DNA of 64,000 nt from Euborellia annulipes (taxonomy: Eukaryota > Arthropoda > Insecta > Dermaptera > Anisolabididae): contig JAKCPI010005106.1 in the NCBI GenBank assembly GCA_023213315.1, positions 1 through 64,000 of the forward strand, in the 5' to 3' direction. A program made the translations under genes and the position numbers. Below the pieces are notes generated by a model that had not been told where the DNA came from, made no database searches, and was given only the letters and a program-made list of their open reading frames with translations. This document shows positions 56,001 through 64,000 of the stretch, piece after piece (within the stretch, counting starts at the first letter, position 1; each line of letters starts with the position of its first letter).

Positions 56001-57468
56001 TTACTTTCTCGGTAAATATAAATAAACAAATTCTAGAGAGTATACGAGAAATTCATTTCGAACTTTCGAATTTTTTACTATGAAAAAATGAGATAGAAAT
56101 AACAATCAAAATTGATTGCTTGTTCATGGGCGTAACTAGAGAATTTGACTGGAGGGGGGGGGGGGCATGGGGCCAGCTATCCTCCAGGGAGGCCCCCCCT
56201 CCCCGCCCTCTTGATCACGCCCTGCAGAGGCAGGTGAGATAACTATTTATTTATTATCTTGGTGTTCCTCTCGGCTTTATTTTATAAACTTTACTATTTT
56301 GCTGGGATAGTAAATAGAGATTTGAACATTGTTAGATAAGATACATTTTACAAGTTAATTTTTTATTTTAATTAAATTCTTTTGATTTTTTAAGATTTTC
56401 TTGTATTATTTGCCCCCCATCTACACACTATTAATATATGATTTTGCAGACTCCAGCGGCAATGCCTCAAGGGCCGATTGCTCCCATAACACCAAAGGTG
56501 TCTCCAAACACTGCATTGACAATGTTGCGGCACCCAAGACAAGGAGAAATCGGCATTTCTATTAATGGCAGTCCACTCCTAGTCTCAACTAATCATATTC
56601 AGAATTTAGCCAACGTCAACATCCCCCTCCAGAATGGAAATGTATGTATATTTAAAAAAAAATCAACAAAATTAGCTTGCTGGCTGCAAGGGCGGATACA
56701 GGGGGGGGGGTAAAGGGGTAATTACCCCCCCCGAGATTCGAAAAAAATACCTTTTTCGCAAAAAATTTATTATTAATGTAAAATTTTTAAAATTAATACT
56801 TAAAAATTTGATGTGTATTTATATTCTGGCAAACAAGTACAGAATGCGCTTTTAAATTACCGAAATTAAAAAAAAATAGTGTGCTGTGCGACGAGTCACA
56901 CCAGATTACCCCCCCGAGAAACACCTCTGGATCCGCCCTTGGCTGGCTGTTGAAGTAAGTGTTTTTAATAGACCTTGGCCTTTTAGCACAGGACTTCCCA
57001 ACGTGAGCGAGAAAAATTTATTCAATTAGTTTGAAGCCCTGGGCCGTAGCACAGTAGTAAAACATTCGTTTTTTTTTTTGTGCTAGGGGCCAGGGATTCG
57101 CTACCCGTTCAAGCGATGAAAATTTTTCTAAAATAGTCTAATATTAATTTAGAAAAATAGGGACGAATGGCAGAGAAAGCCCTTTCTTAAATTTAAAAAA
57201 AATTAGTTTGAAAAAAAAAAATAATAAAGACCTGGTCTAAATTAAATTAGCCTTGTGACAGAGCACAAAAAGTTTTTGAAATCAATATTCAATAGAATAT
57301 TTTTTTTTCTAGGTGATTTCATTAATTGGGGAACCTGGGGATGTGCACGTAAACAAAAAGGCCATAAACAAGAAAACTCAAAGACAGTTAAAAATTATTT
57401 GTAGAAAAATAGGAAATCTTGTCGATATTATGGAAGAAGATGAAGAGGAAGAAGAAGAAGAAGAATGA
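52967..57468 (+). CDS. CDCA8: Borealin, whole gene (7 coding exons)
   Basis: Borealin links survivin and INCENP in the chromosomal passenger complex, which targets Aurora B to centromeres and the spindle midzone. Exons: 52967-53081, 53142-53263, 53726-53767, 55550-55673, 55742-55785, 56450-56641, 57313-57468. They join in phase to 264 residues, close to 280 in human. Exons 1-2 give a basic N-terminus and the long helix (KVEIYQEIAIRKAETLMKNI, then IYEKSVNNID) that bundles with survivin and INCENP. Exon 4 encodes a Lys/Arg/Ser linker (RDVQKRKTRSSSREKNN). Exons 6-7 encode the conserved C-terminal domain (ITPKVSPNTALTMLRHPRQG, EIGISINGSPLLVS, LQNGNVISLIG), ending in a poly-Glu tail. Intron 4 has a GC donor. 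Confidence 0.88.
53142..53263 (+). CDS. CDCA8: Borealin exon 2
   Basis: Acceptor TATAATTCAG, donor GTATAT. Encodes AETLMKNIYQIYEKSVNNID, LIINQIKLRIPERKLKMTYE, K: the amphipathic helix and the PKALREM-like segment of the N-terminal domain. The 462-bp intron that follows holds low-complexity repeat debris. Confidence 0.82.
53726..53767 (+). CDS. CDCA8: Borealin exon 3
   Basis: A 42-bp exon, VFDGFTMEKEPLDL, between TTTTTAAATAG and GTAAGT, phase 0 to 0. It is assigned by phase and position, since it is too short to recognise alone. Confidence 0.7.
53941..54215 (+). repeat. tRNA-type SINE, family A, with 15-bp target duplication
   Basis: GGCATAGTAGGTAGCGTGCC (A box), CGCGGGTTCGGACCCAGGCA (B box), TTTATTTAAGCCATTTGG, the shared domain TTAAATGGCCTAAGTTGCCG, GAGAAAAAAGTGTGAATG and an A-rich end. 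Flanked by perfect 15-bp repeats TAAAAATAAAAACAG (53926-53940 and 54216-54230), so it was moved by a LINE. In borealin intron 3. Confidence 0.75.
54345..54668 (-). repeat. tRNA-type SINE, family B, split by a hAT-type element
   Basis: GGGAGTCGCATCACGAATCT and TTTGTACTCA on the left and CCCCACTACTGGACCACGG on the right are the B-box and A-box parts of family B in minus orientation. They are separated by the insertion at 54397-54630. Confidence 0.55.
54397..54630 (+). mobile_element. hAT-type miniature element
   Basis: CATGGGCGTAGCCAGGGGG to CTAGCTACGCCCATG; interior CCTGGTTTGTCCTAAAAATT as at 33572-33821. No clear 8-bp duplication remains. In borealin intron 3. Confidence 0.65.
54918..55171 (+). 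mobile_element. hAT-type miniature element carrying a SINE-like tail
   Basis: CAGGGGCGGATTAAAGGG to TTAATCCGCCACTG, with perfect 8-bp duplications CACTTGTA (54910-54917 and 55172-55179). The interior is over 90% like 24922-25178, including AAATGGCCATAGATGCCGAC. In borealin intron 3. Confidence 0.85.
55550..55673 (+). CDS. CDCA8: Borealin exon 4 (GC donor)
   Basis: Acceptor TTCCCATTTAG. Encodes DKVIKYLSKSKCTKIINDEN, VSEIRDVQKRKTRSSSREKN, N, then one base. The donor reads ATG-GCAAGT; only this GC site keeps the frame into exon 5, so the intron is GC-AG. Confidence 0.82.
55742..55785 (+). CDS. CDCA8: Borealin exon 5
   Basis: Acceptor TTTGTTTAG, donor GTGAGT. Completes Gly, then METPAQSIPDHLYL. 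Small exon supported by phase on both sides. Confidence 0.75.
56127..56223 (+). mobile_element. Short hAT-type remnant
   Basis: CATGGGCGTAACTAGAGAA with a G run, and GATCACGCCCTG at the right. Ends fit the family seen elsewhere, but it is short and lacks a clear duplication. Confidence 0.45.
56450..56641 (+). CDS. CDCA8: Borealin exon 6
   Basis: Acceptor GATTTTGCAG, donor GTATGT, 64 codons in phase 0: TPAAMPQGPIAPITPKVSPN, TALTMLRHPRQGEIGISING, SPLLVS. It matches the conserved TPxF/GE...SGSPL core of the borealin C-terminal domain. Confidence 0.9.
56687..56941 (+). mobile_element. hAT-type miniature element in borealin intron 6
   Basis: CAAGGGCGGATACAGGGG to CTGGATCCGCCCTTG with perfect 8-bp duplications GCTGGCTG (56679-56686 and 56942-56949). 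The interior carries AAATTACCGAAA and TGCTGTGCGACGAGTCACAC, a piece of the hairpin-ended repeat. Sister of 60659-60918 in inverse interior orientation. Confidence 0.85.
57313..57468 (+). CDS. CDCA8: Borealin exon 7 (C-terminus)
   Basis: Acceptor TTTTTTTCTAG. Encodes VISLIGEPGDVHVNKKAINK, KTQRQLKIICRKIGNLVDIM, then EEDEEEEEEEE-stop (TGA 57466-57468). The RQLKIICRKIGNLV helix matches the dimerisation helix of vertebrate borealin; the acidic tail is lineage-specific. Confidence 0.88.
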   Translation: MISLIGEPGDVHVNKKAINKKTQRQLKIICRKIGNLVDIMEEDEEEEEEEE

Positions 57469-57535
57469 AATAAATAACTTTATATTTTCTCTTTAAATTG
57501 TTTCTATTTAGAATCTGATGTTTAATTATCTTTGC

Positions 57536-57541
57536 AATAAA
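57536..57541 (+). promoter_or_regulatory. Borealin polyadenylation signal AATAAA
   Basis: TTTGCAATAAAC, 68 bp past the stop. Another AATAAA overlaps the stop codon itself and is less likely to be used. Confidence 0.6.
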
Positions 57542-58254
57542 CAAAGAATGTTTCCAATTTTAATATTTGGTTTATAAAATTAAAAATTAACAATTTTGTT
57601 TTAAAGGCTTCTTTGCAACTATCAACGATTTAGAAATAAGACGGGGGGGGGGGGGGCTGTGTCTCGTAAATAATTTGGAACAATTTCGATCTTCTGATGG
57701 AGGAAAGAATTTCTCTTCTAATACCCGATAAATGATAAAAATGCAATGCACAAAGGCATCATAATTTATCAACTATATAATTGTCCGTATAGTAATAATA
57801 AATTTTTTGTGAACGGGACTGTTCGTGGCGGGAGGAGGCTTGCCCATATGCGCACCAAATGTTCGAAACAATAGATTGTATAACCGAACAGATGCGAGTG
57901 CAAGACAGAAGAAGGTAATATAAGTGTCTCTCTCTCTTATATTTTCAAAATTCAAAATAAATAACAAAATTCCTTATTTTGGAAGAAATTATCAAAAAAA
58001 TACTTTTTTTTATATGAATGGGATTTAGTATTACTCTATCAATAAAGAATAATAAATAAATAGATTACGTTTCTGGGGGAATAATTGTATTAGAAATAGA
58101 ATTTCTTTCAGGTTTTGGATAAAAGGCCTCTTCTCAGTCATTAGTGTCAGATTCGACACGTTGTGGCTACTCTGAAGAGTAACTCTCATGGGAATGATAC
58201 TGAGGTGGGTTCCCGTTTCCTTCCTCAGGAGGAGGCATCTCAAATAGAGTTAGA

Positions 58255-58365
58255 TAATTTATCGCCATGAGGTGGATTTGAACTCGAGTTGTATTCAACT
58301 CACGATTATAAGCTTAACTGCTTTATCCCCTCGGCTAATCGTCTCCTCAAAATAAAAGGCCTAAT
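58255..58365 (-). repeat. tRNA-derived SINE head
   Basis: On the minus strand: GATTAGCCGAGGGGATAAAG (A box) and CTCGAGTTCAAATCCACCTC (B box) at tRNA-like spacing with a long variable arm, as in Ser/Leu-type tRNAs. No acceptor stem forms. A second B-box-like GGGTTCGACACCC lies at 58419. Confidence 0.45.
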
Positions 58366-58471
58366 GGGATGTAATTTGAGCAAGAAGCACACCGATGCCA
58401 AAGATGGGTGGAGATCTCGGGTTCGACACCCGAATGCCAATTCACCAGCAAAAATGTACTTACAAATTTAG

Positions 58472-58512
58472 AATTTCTGCATAGATGTGGGCAAAATAAT
58501 CGCATATCCAAA
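58472..58512 (+). CDS. Candidate internal exon of the 59437-59547 gene
   Basis: A 41-bp stretch between an acceptor (TACAAATTTAG) and a strong donor (AAAGTAAGAA), reading FLHRCGQNNRISK after two bases and ending in phase 0, which would join in frame to 59437. It is short and sits next to SINE-like sequence, so this is tentative. Confidence 0.25.
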
Positions 58513-58639
58513 GTAAGAAACAAAAATTTGAAGCCGACACAGGAGAGTAAAGCAACAATAAAACCGAGACAGAGTTCAAGGGCCAACTTGGAAAATTAAA
58601 TTAACTTTAGTGGAATAATACTTAAAAACAAAAGTATTA

Positions 58640-58870
58640 TTATTTTAGGAATCTTCTTTCTAAAGGCCATTTACACCCCACTCATGTTTATTTCAAATGA
58701 CAGGTAACCAATTCAAGTGAAATACATTTTTGTTGGCTGAGCGATCACAAGAGGCGAGATTTTAGACCCCGTCCCTATTCATTAAATTTTATTTAAATTG
58801 ATGGTAGCCAATTCAATTGAAATTAAATTTTGTCGCGGATGCGAACCCGCGACCCGTAAGAAAGTAAAAG
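58640..58870 (-). repeat. tRNA-type SINE fragments, family C
   Basis: Two tandem partial copies of the family C middle, GTAACCAATTCAAGTGAAAT and GTAGCCAATTCAATTGAAAT, each followed by a B-box complement; the second is GGATGCGAACCCGCGACCC. Confidence 0.45.
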
Positions 58871-58993
58871 TGGCAAGCATCAATATTATTTTTCAGGAGA
58901 GGGGGGGGGGGATCAGGGGGAGGGGTCGGAACACATTTTTGAAGATTTACCACCCCTCTCCTTTATAAACATATTTTAAAATTATATAAGCCT

Positions 58994-59210
58994 ACGGGCT
59001 TGGTCTAGTTGGTAGCGTGCCTACCTCCTATAGTTCGGACCCCAGGCAGTCCGATGATTTTATTTAAGCCATTTGGATTCCAGATCCCCAATAGATATAT
59101 TAATAATTAACGGTTATCATCAAAGTCTTAAATGGCCTAAGTTGCTGAAAAACTGTGTGAATGTGTGTCTGAGTGTGAGTGTGAATGAGAAAAAAGTGTG
59201 AGTGTTTTTT
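58994..59210 (+). repeat. tRNA-type SINE, family A
   Basis: GGGCTTGGTCTAGTTGGTAG, TTCGGACCCCAGGCAGTCCG, TTAAATGGCCTAAGTTGCTG, GAGAAAAAAGTGTGAGTG. Part of the middle is deleted. Confidence 0.65.
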
Positions 59211-59436
59211 AAAACAAAATTATATGTTTTATTGAATGGGAAATTTTTTATGAAAATATTTAAAATGAATATAAATTTTCCACTAGCCCCATGAGGACAT
59301 TTTGTACATTTTTTCTGGGTGGGGGGGGGGGGGCGAAATTTCGACTGCCTAACGGCCTCCATCTTGTTTAATCCGGCACTGCTAGTAACATTATAAGAAA
59401 TATTTTTTTCGAACCACTTAACCCTTTAAACTGTAG

Positions 59437-59547
59437 AGTCCATGGGAAGTGAAACAAGTTAGAGAAGCCCTCCCAAGTATTGGCATTTCTCCCTTTTACA
59501 AAGGGCAGCTTTTAGATGAAGAGTTCAACGAATTGGTTAGGCAATAA
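59437..59547 (+). CDS. Probable terminal exon of an unidentified gene
   Basis: After the acceptor TTTAAACTGTAG, the frame reads SPWEVKQVREALPSIGISPF, YKGQLLDEEFNELVRQ-stop (TAA 59545-59547), 36 codons in phase 0, with AATAAA overlapping the stop and another at 59767. Composition is less AT-rich than the flanks. I do not recognise the family; the helical, Leu-spaced pattern could suit an EF-hand-like or coiled segment. Only one tentative upstream exon (58472-58512) could be placed. Confidence 0.5.
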   Translation, partial: SPWEVKQVREALPSIGISPFYKGQLLDEEFNELVRQ

Positions 59548-59977
59548 AATATGGGAAAATTTGAGGTTTTATTATATTTTGCATCTTAATAAAACGTGCA
59601 AAAAACATTCATTCGCCATCGTTTCCGTTTCTTTTTGTAAGCAGTAAAGCAAAATTCCCCCTACGTGCCTCGAGTCTTCTGATGTGGTCTTAGGAAAGAG
59701 GCTGGCCTTAGGGAAAGTCCTACGGAGACTTTTGGTTTTTCCGCTTTAACCTTTTTACATTCTAGAATAAAATATATTACACTTTCTCACATCCATTCTT
59801 TATTTTTTTTTTTTTTCTAATTCTAAATTTTATATTCCAATTATTACGTGTAGTGCCTACCCAAGGGGTAGCTAAAGCCAAATTTAATTGTTTTTATTTT
59901 ATTTATTTATTTATTTTTTTTGCCTTTCTACTTTGCTACGTTTCAACGTATTGTATATTTTAATTATTATAGTTAAT

Positions 59978-60096
59978 TGTTTCGATGGCTACCAGGGGAC
60001 GTTCCACACGCTGGGGTCACCCACCCGAGATTTGGCCACGGTTGGCATTGCTTAATAACGATTGTGGAGACTGTTGCTCTAACTCCGTTGCCGGGA
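59978..60096 (-). repeat. 5S rRNA-derived SINE, head
   Basis: On the minus strand: GGCAACGGAGTTAGAGCAAC, ATTAAGCAATGCCAACCGTG, CTCGGGTGGGTGACCCCAGC, GTGTGGAACGTCCCCTGGTA. This matches 5S boxes A and C and the 3' end of 5S rRNA. Confidence 0.65.
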
Positions 60097-60146
60097 TTTT
60101 TGTTATTTTTTTTTTATTTTTTTTATTTTTTTTAATGAACTTAAAT

Positions 60147-60245
60147 AATTGGCCTGGGGCCTGTCAACGGGATCAAAGCCGCAATCACCCAAATCATTGC
60201 AGTTAAGCAATGCCAAGCGCTACGAAACCTCGGATGGGTGAAAAA
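60147..60245 (+). repeat. 5S rRNA-derived SINE, head
   Basis: GGCCTGTCAACGGGATCAAA, CATTGCAGTTAAGCAATGCC, AAGCGCTACGAAACCTCGGA, TGGGTGA. It forms a head-to-head inverted pair with 59978-60096. Confidence 0.65.
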
Positions 60246-60294
60246 CCAACAGTTACAAATTGCAAATATTCATAAAAACAAAAAAATTTATTTT

Positions 60295-60415
60295 GTTGTT
60301 CATGGCCGCATCCTCGCTCTATTCAAACAACTACACGATTGGTAGCCAATCCAATGAAATAAATTTTTGTCGCATGAGACGGGATGCGAACCCGTGACCC
60401 CTAGCTCAAAAGAAA
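60295..60415 (-). repeat. tRNA-type SINE, family C, partial
   Basis: GGTAGCCAATCCAATGAAAT, AAATTTTTGTCGCATGAGAC and GGGATGCGAACCCGTGACCC, in the minus orientation. Confidence 0.45.
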
Positions 60416-60658
60416 TAATTTATTGCTAAATAGAAGTGAGATGGAAAGTACAATCTGGTTGCCCAGCAAACGAGAGAGAGGGAGAGAAAAACAAACGCTT
60501 CCAAAGAGAGATGGGAGAGAGATGTCTTTTTATAACTTTTTCCAAGATCATCACGCATCTCTCGTGACAATCGACTCCTGATGGCTAAATAATATATCAA
60601 ATTTATATTTATTTACATTTTCAATAACACTATTCTCAAATTTTGCATCTCTTTCAAC

Positions 60659-60918
60659 CAGTGGCGGATCCAGAGGTGTTTCTGGCGGGGGGGGGGGGGG
60701 GGGGTAATCTGGTGTGACTGGTCGCACAGCACACATTTTTTTCTTAATTTCGGTAATTTAAAGGCGCATTTTGTACTTGTTTGCCAGAATATAAATATAA
60801 GTCAAATTTTTAAGTATTAATTTTTAAAATTTTACATTAAAAATACATTTTTTTTTAAATCTCGAGGGGGGGGGGTAATTACCCCCTTTACCCCCCCCCC
60901 CTCTTGTATCCGCCCTTG
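60659..60918 (+). mobile_element. hAT-type miniature element
   Basis: CAGTGGCGGATCCAGAGG to TTGTATCCGCCCTTG with perfect 8-bp duplications CTTTCAAC (60651-60658 and 60919-60926). An 18-bp G run sits near the left end. The interior holds a hairpin-repeat piece (TCTGGTGTGACTGGTCGCAC). Confidence 0.85.
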
Positions 60919-61184
60919 CTTTCAACAATCCATCTGAGCCCTTAGTTTAGTTTTAGCCTAATTTAGAAGAAATCTTATTTAAGGAGGGATCGGCTACTTC
61001 GGTATGAAAAAGACATTTTAGAAAAGTATAAAGAGGCTTGATAGAAATATTAATATATCAAAGATTAGCTAGCTAGATAGAATTTTATGAGTAGAGGAGG
61101 AGTTAGAGATACTGGAAGGCGTTTGATCCCATATCCTCCTCTTCCCCTCCTCCTGGTTACGGATCCGGGCCCAAGGTTGTGTAG

Positions 61185-61272
61185 ATCAGTGCTTCTTTAA
61201 CTTTTTGTAGTCACGGCCCCCTTGGATAATAATTTTCTTTACATAATTAAGAAAAGGCGAGGGTGCAGGGGG
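61185..61272 (+). mobile_element. hAT-type fragment (CAGTGCTTCT end)
   Basis: CAGTGCTTCTTTAACTTTTT followed by GTAGTCACGGCCCCC resembles the left end of Charlie/SPIN-like hAT elements. The right half is missing and a SINE piece follows. Confidence 0.4.
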
Positions 61273-61345
61273 ACCATTTGGTATCCAAATGGCTTAAATA
61301 AAATCATCAGATTGCCTGGGATATGAACCCGCGACCCTCGGTAAG
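61273..61345 (-). repeat. tRNA-type SINE, family A, fragment
   Basis: On the minus strand: CGCGGGTTCATATCCCAGGC, GATGATTTTATTTAAGCC, ATTTGGATACCAAATGG. Confidence 0.5.
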
Positions 61346-61739
61346 GAAGGTTAGTAGGGCGCTCGCCCCCTCCCCCGGCCTCAGGCGCTTAAAGCCCCTT
61401 GATACCGACATAGGCGCCCTAGAGCATCGAAGATTTAGCCCAGGGAGGATGATTTTACCATATTCTTTCCATAGATTGTCCAAAAAATTGATAGTTTTCT
61501 TTTAAAACGCCCGGCGCCAGTTGAGTTTCGCCCCCTCCGCCCTCAAAGGCTAGTTACGCCGCTGTTCAGATAGTGAAAAAAAAAACCAAAAACAAAATCG
61601 AAATTAGTGTATTGTTAACTGACAACATCAATATTAATGATAAGTGCACAAATTCCCTTGTATGATTCACAATCTATCTAAGAATAAAATTAAAAAGAAA
61701 AAAAAATTCTTTCTGGTCTAGTGGCAAATTGAAAAAAAA

Positions 61740-61965
61740 AATAAAATAAAATAAACGAACGGAAAAAGAAGGCAAATGCGTTTGTTCTTTGCTCTCTATC
61801 TGCAAATCATTAGCGAGTTAATGAAGCTCAGAGGAAATAGGACGGAGGGCAGAAGGCAGAAGGCAGAGGACCGAGCCGATCGTCCCCGCCTCCCGCATCC
61901 CGCCTCCTGCCTCCTGCCCTCTTGCCTTTGACCGGTCAGGATGCCGTCACAAGACACATTCATTA
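61740..61965. other. GC-richer island, possible regulatory region
   Basis: After an AT-rich flank comes TCTGCAAATCATTAGCGAGT and TAATGAAGCTC (POU and homeodomain-like words), then AGAAGGCAG repeats and CCTCCCGC/CCTCCTGC repeats, then GACCGGTCAGGATGCCGTCA. No frame is convincing on either strand. It could be a promoter or enhancer; low confidence. Confidence 0.25.
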
Positions 61966-62118
61966 AACTAGTAGCTCTTTTTTTTCACTAATTATTAATA
62001 TTTATTAGTTTCCCTCCGTTTTTCTTTTGCTCTAATAAAATAAAATATATTAACGGAAGAATATTTATTAATCTTAAAAAATAATATAATATATAGCCTG
62101 TTTTTTTTTTTTTTTTTA

Positions 62119-63006
62119 CTTTCTCTTACCCTATATATGAAATATATAGAGAGAAAGTATTCGATTCATTTTGTAATATTTTCTTCATTATTATAGGTCG
62201 ATTCACAAAAAACAGTCACGTCACGTTTCCGTTCCGTCAGTTGCGATTAGTATCAGTCACAAAAAATGTCTATACTGAGCCTAAGAAGTGACTTCTTCAC
62301 GATCAGAATCACTGCAGTCAGCTTACCGTCAAAAAATAATTTCTTCTCAACGATATTTTTCTGTTTAGACTGACGAGTTTTGAAAAAAAATTGGTCGCAC
62401 AGCACACAACTTACTCTTACCTTCGGTATTCGAAAGTTGTGTTCTGTGCTTGTCACACCAGAATTTTCGTGTCGAGATATACATGTATTTAGTTCCCGCC
62501 GATATATTAGAATTCTAGATGTAAAATTTATTAGTATTCGAAAATATTTTTGTAAGATAAAAATCTTCCCTATGAAGTACGAGTGTGCTTAACAAGATTT
62601 CAAGGGCGAAATGAGAATATATATTTTAAAGAGCATCTAAAAAATATTTGATTTATGAATTTTAATCAAAATCGTTAGAGCAAATTTTAAGAAAATCGAA
62701 AAAAAAAACTGAAAAAGTACATCAGTAAAATACTAGTACTCTTTGGCCGATTTTGTTCAAAAGCTTCGTGTCACGTCCCATGGGGGTGCCTAACTTAAAT
62801 ATAAAATTTCAACCTCCAAGCTCAATTCCTTCATGTTTTAAATTGAACACACACACAGACAGACAGACCATGTCGCGAAAGGCAATTTTTGTCTCAGGGG
62901 ACCTCAAAACGTGTAGATCCATCAAAATCTCGACATCGAATTTTTGACATGAATCCAATACTTTCTCTCTATACCTATATTTATATATATAGGTGAGAAA
63001 AAGTAA
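62119..63006 (+). mobile_element. Hairpin-ended repeat, copy with a separate terminal hairpin
   Basis: A lone end hairpin (ACTTTCTCTTACCCTATATA mirrored) lies at 62119-62158. A near-complete copy runs from the GTCGCACAGCACACAACTTA palindrome (62393) through GTACATCAGTAAAATACTAG and CATGTCGCGAAAGG to the end hairpin at 62960-63006. The insert at 62160-62390 is unrelated and holds CAGTCACGTCACGTTTCCG. Confidence 0.55.
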
Positions 63007-63022
63007 AATGACTGAATATAAC

Positions 63023-63135
63023 CTGACGGGTGAATATCGCCGCGATTTTGACTGACTGGCCGACGACGGTTCTGATTCGGAACGGTGATTGAACTGGGGG
63101 AAACTCCAGTCGCCGATACTCGGGAGACTCGACAT
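63023..63135 (-). CDS. Candidate first exon of an unidentified gene
   Basis: ATG at 63133-63135 opens MSSLPSIGDWSFPQFNHRSE, SEPSSASQSKSRRYSPV, ending at a plausible donor (CAG-GTTATA). The stretch, and about 45 bp upstream that could be 5' UTR, are markedly less AT-rich than the flanks. The Ser-rich sequence gives no family. The next exon would lie to the left on the minus strand; I could not place it. Confidence 0.35.
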
Positions 63136-63353
63136 GCAGGTCTCCTAGCTACTCAGTCGCTTGGTTTCCTCTCTAGATGCCAAAAAATGAGTGAAAAAGA
63201 AGCAATATTAAGCTAGTGGCGGAAATAGAAAAAATTCCTGAACTTTACAATTAGTCCCGGAAATATTTCATTAATAAAAGGAAATCCTCAAGCTGTCCAG
63301 TTTATGAAATTGTCAATTAATAAATAGACGATATCAGCACTCGCTGAATAGAA

Positions 63354-63373
63354 CACACACACACACACACACA
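63354..63373. repeat. (CA)n microsatellite
   Basis: About ten CA units. Confidence 0.9.
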
Positions 63374-63691
63374 TCATTTTGGGTAAAATAAGACAATTTT
63401 TTATTTTTTTAAATTTGATAATAAAAAGTTAGAAGGCTCATATTATAGGATTATGCGGGTAAACGTGATGCCGATGAATGTATACTGTACTTGAAAAGGT
63501 CTTGACAATTTCTGTTTTTGTGAATGGTGGATATCTAGTGGCCATGTGGGGGTGCATGCCATGTGGTCACTTAATTCTTTTCTTCAAACAAAAATACAAA
63601 CACTTGTCAAGTATCTTGTAGAATCCTGGGGGGTTATTGAGCTTTTCATCTCGAAGATTTTTGGGAATTTTACCATTCTAAATAAGCTTCA

Positions 63692-63860
63692 ACTCACCCA
63701 AATCATTGCAGTTAAGCAATGACAAGCGCGGCGAAACTTAGGGTAGGGGATCTCAAGGAATCGGCGTGTTGAACGTCCCTCGGTAACCATCGGTACAATT
63801 AATTAATTAAAATAATATATAACCCTAAACGGCCTCAGCACCGAGAAAGCAAATAAATAA
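63692..63860 (+). repeat. 5S rRNA-derived SINE
   Basis: CACCCAAATCATTGCAGTTA, AGCAATGACAAGCGCGGCGA, GGAATCGGCGTGTTGAACGT, CCCTCGGTAACCATCGG, then CCTAAACGGCCTCAGCACCG (shared tail) and an A-rich end. Confidence 0.65.
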
Positions 63861-64000
63861 ATAAGCAAAAAAGCACGAAGAGACTTGTGCCAATCGATTG
63901 CATTTCACTCAAATCTTCAGAATGCATTTTGTTTAATTGTTAATTATAAAAATGACGAAATCTTGTAATTGAATACTTGTTTTTTTCTCTCTCTTGTTGC

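Noticed and set aside
57820..57914. Candidate plus-strand exon before a good donor (AAG-GTAATA)
   Set aside because: Frames are open in two readings, no acceptor fits, and the phase does not join to 58472 or 59437.
62195..62340. Possible exon with GACGGTAAGCTG and a 67-codon minus frame
   Set aside because: It is flanked on both sides by hairpin-repeat modules, holds mirrored CACGTCACG words and has no splice pair. It is more likely an insertion in the repeat.

Overview
This window is animal nuclear DNA: very AT-rich, with split genes (GT-AG introns, one GC-AG intron), AATAAA signals and dense, nested transposable elements. Two genes are recognisable with confidence, the Mediator subunit MED16 and the chromosomal passenger complex subunit borealin. 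The gene structures and the repeat mix (hAT, Tc1/mariner and PIF-like miniature elements, 5S- and tRNA-derived SINEs, non-LTR and Penelope-type features) point to an invertebrate, probably an arthropod. The species cannot be fixed from the sequence. There is no operon, CRISPR array or prokaryotic feature.

Layout. 1-28 kb is gene-poor: a foldback element built on 161-bp repeats (111-1687), degenerate and clean tandem arrays (about 3.6-4.4 kb; 12.9-13.7 kb), several long inverted repeats, one well-supported exon of an unidentified minus-strand gene (5933-6060), and a cluster of nested elements at 18-28 kb. 28.35-52.44 kb is MED16 on the minus strand in 15 exons; its introns are full of mobile DNA, and the largest one (intron 12) holds an intronless 407-codon two-pass membrane protein gene on the same strand (35559-36782). 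52.44-52.97 kb is a 523-bp divergent spacer shared with borealin (plus strand, 7 exons, 52967-57468). 57.5-64 kb holds a probable terminal exon of an unidentified plus-strand gene (59437-59547), a candidate first exon on the minus strand (63023-63135), and many SINEs and hAT-type elements.

Most interesting signals. (1) Foldback elements whose arms carry outward-facing hammerhead-ribozyme-like cores (CTGATGA, stem II, GAAAC, GTC) with compensating stem I sequences in different families; one copy has a perfect 14-bp target duplication. (2) SINEs with unrelated heads (two tRNA-like types and a 5S rRNA-like type) that share a short 3' domain, AAATGGCC..(A/T)GCCGA, which also sits inside a hAT-type miniature element. 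(3) An abundant hairpin-ended repeat family in which copies carry a perfect or near-perfect RFX X-box palindrome. (4) hAT-type elements with 8-bp duplications, one proven by a paralogous empty site.
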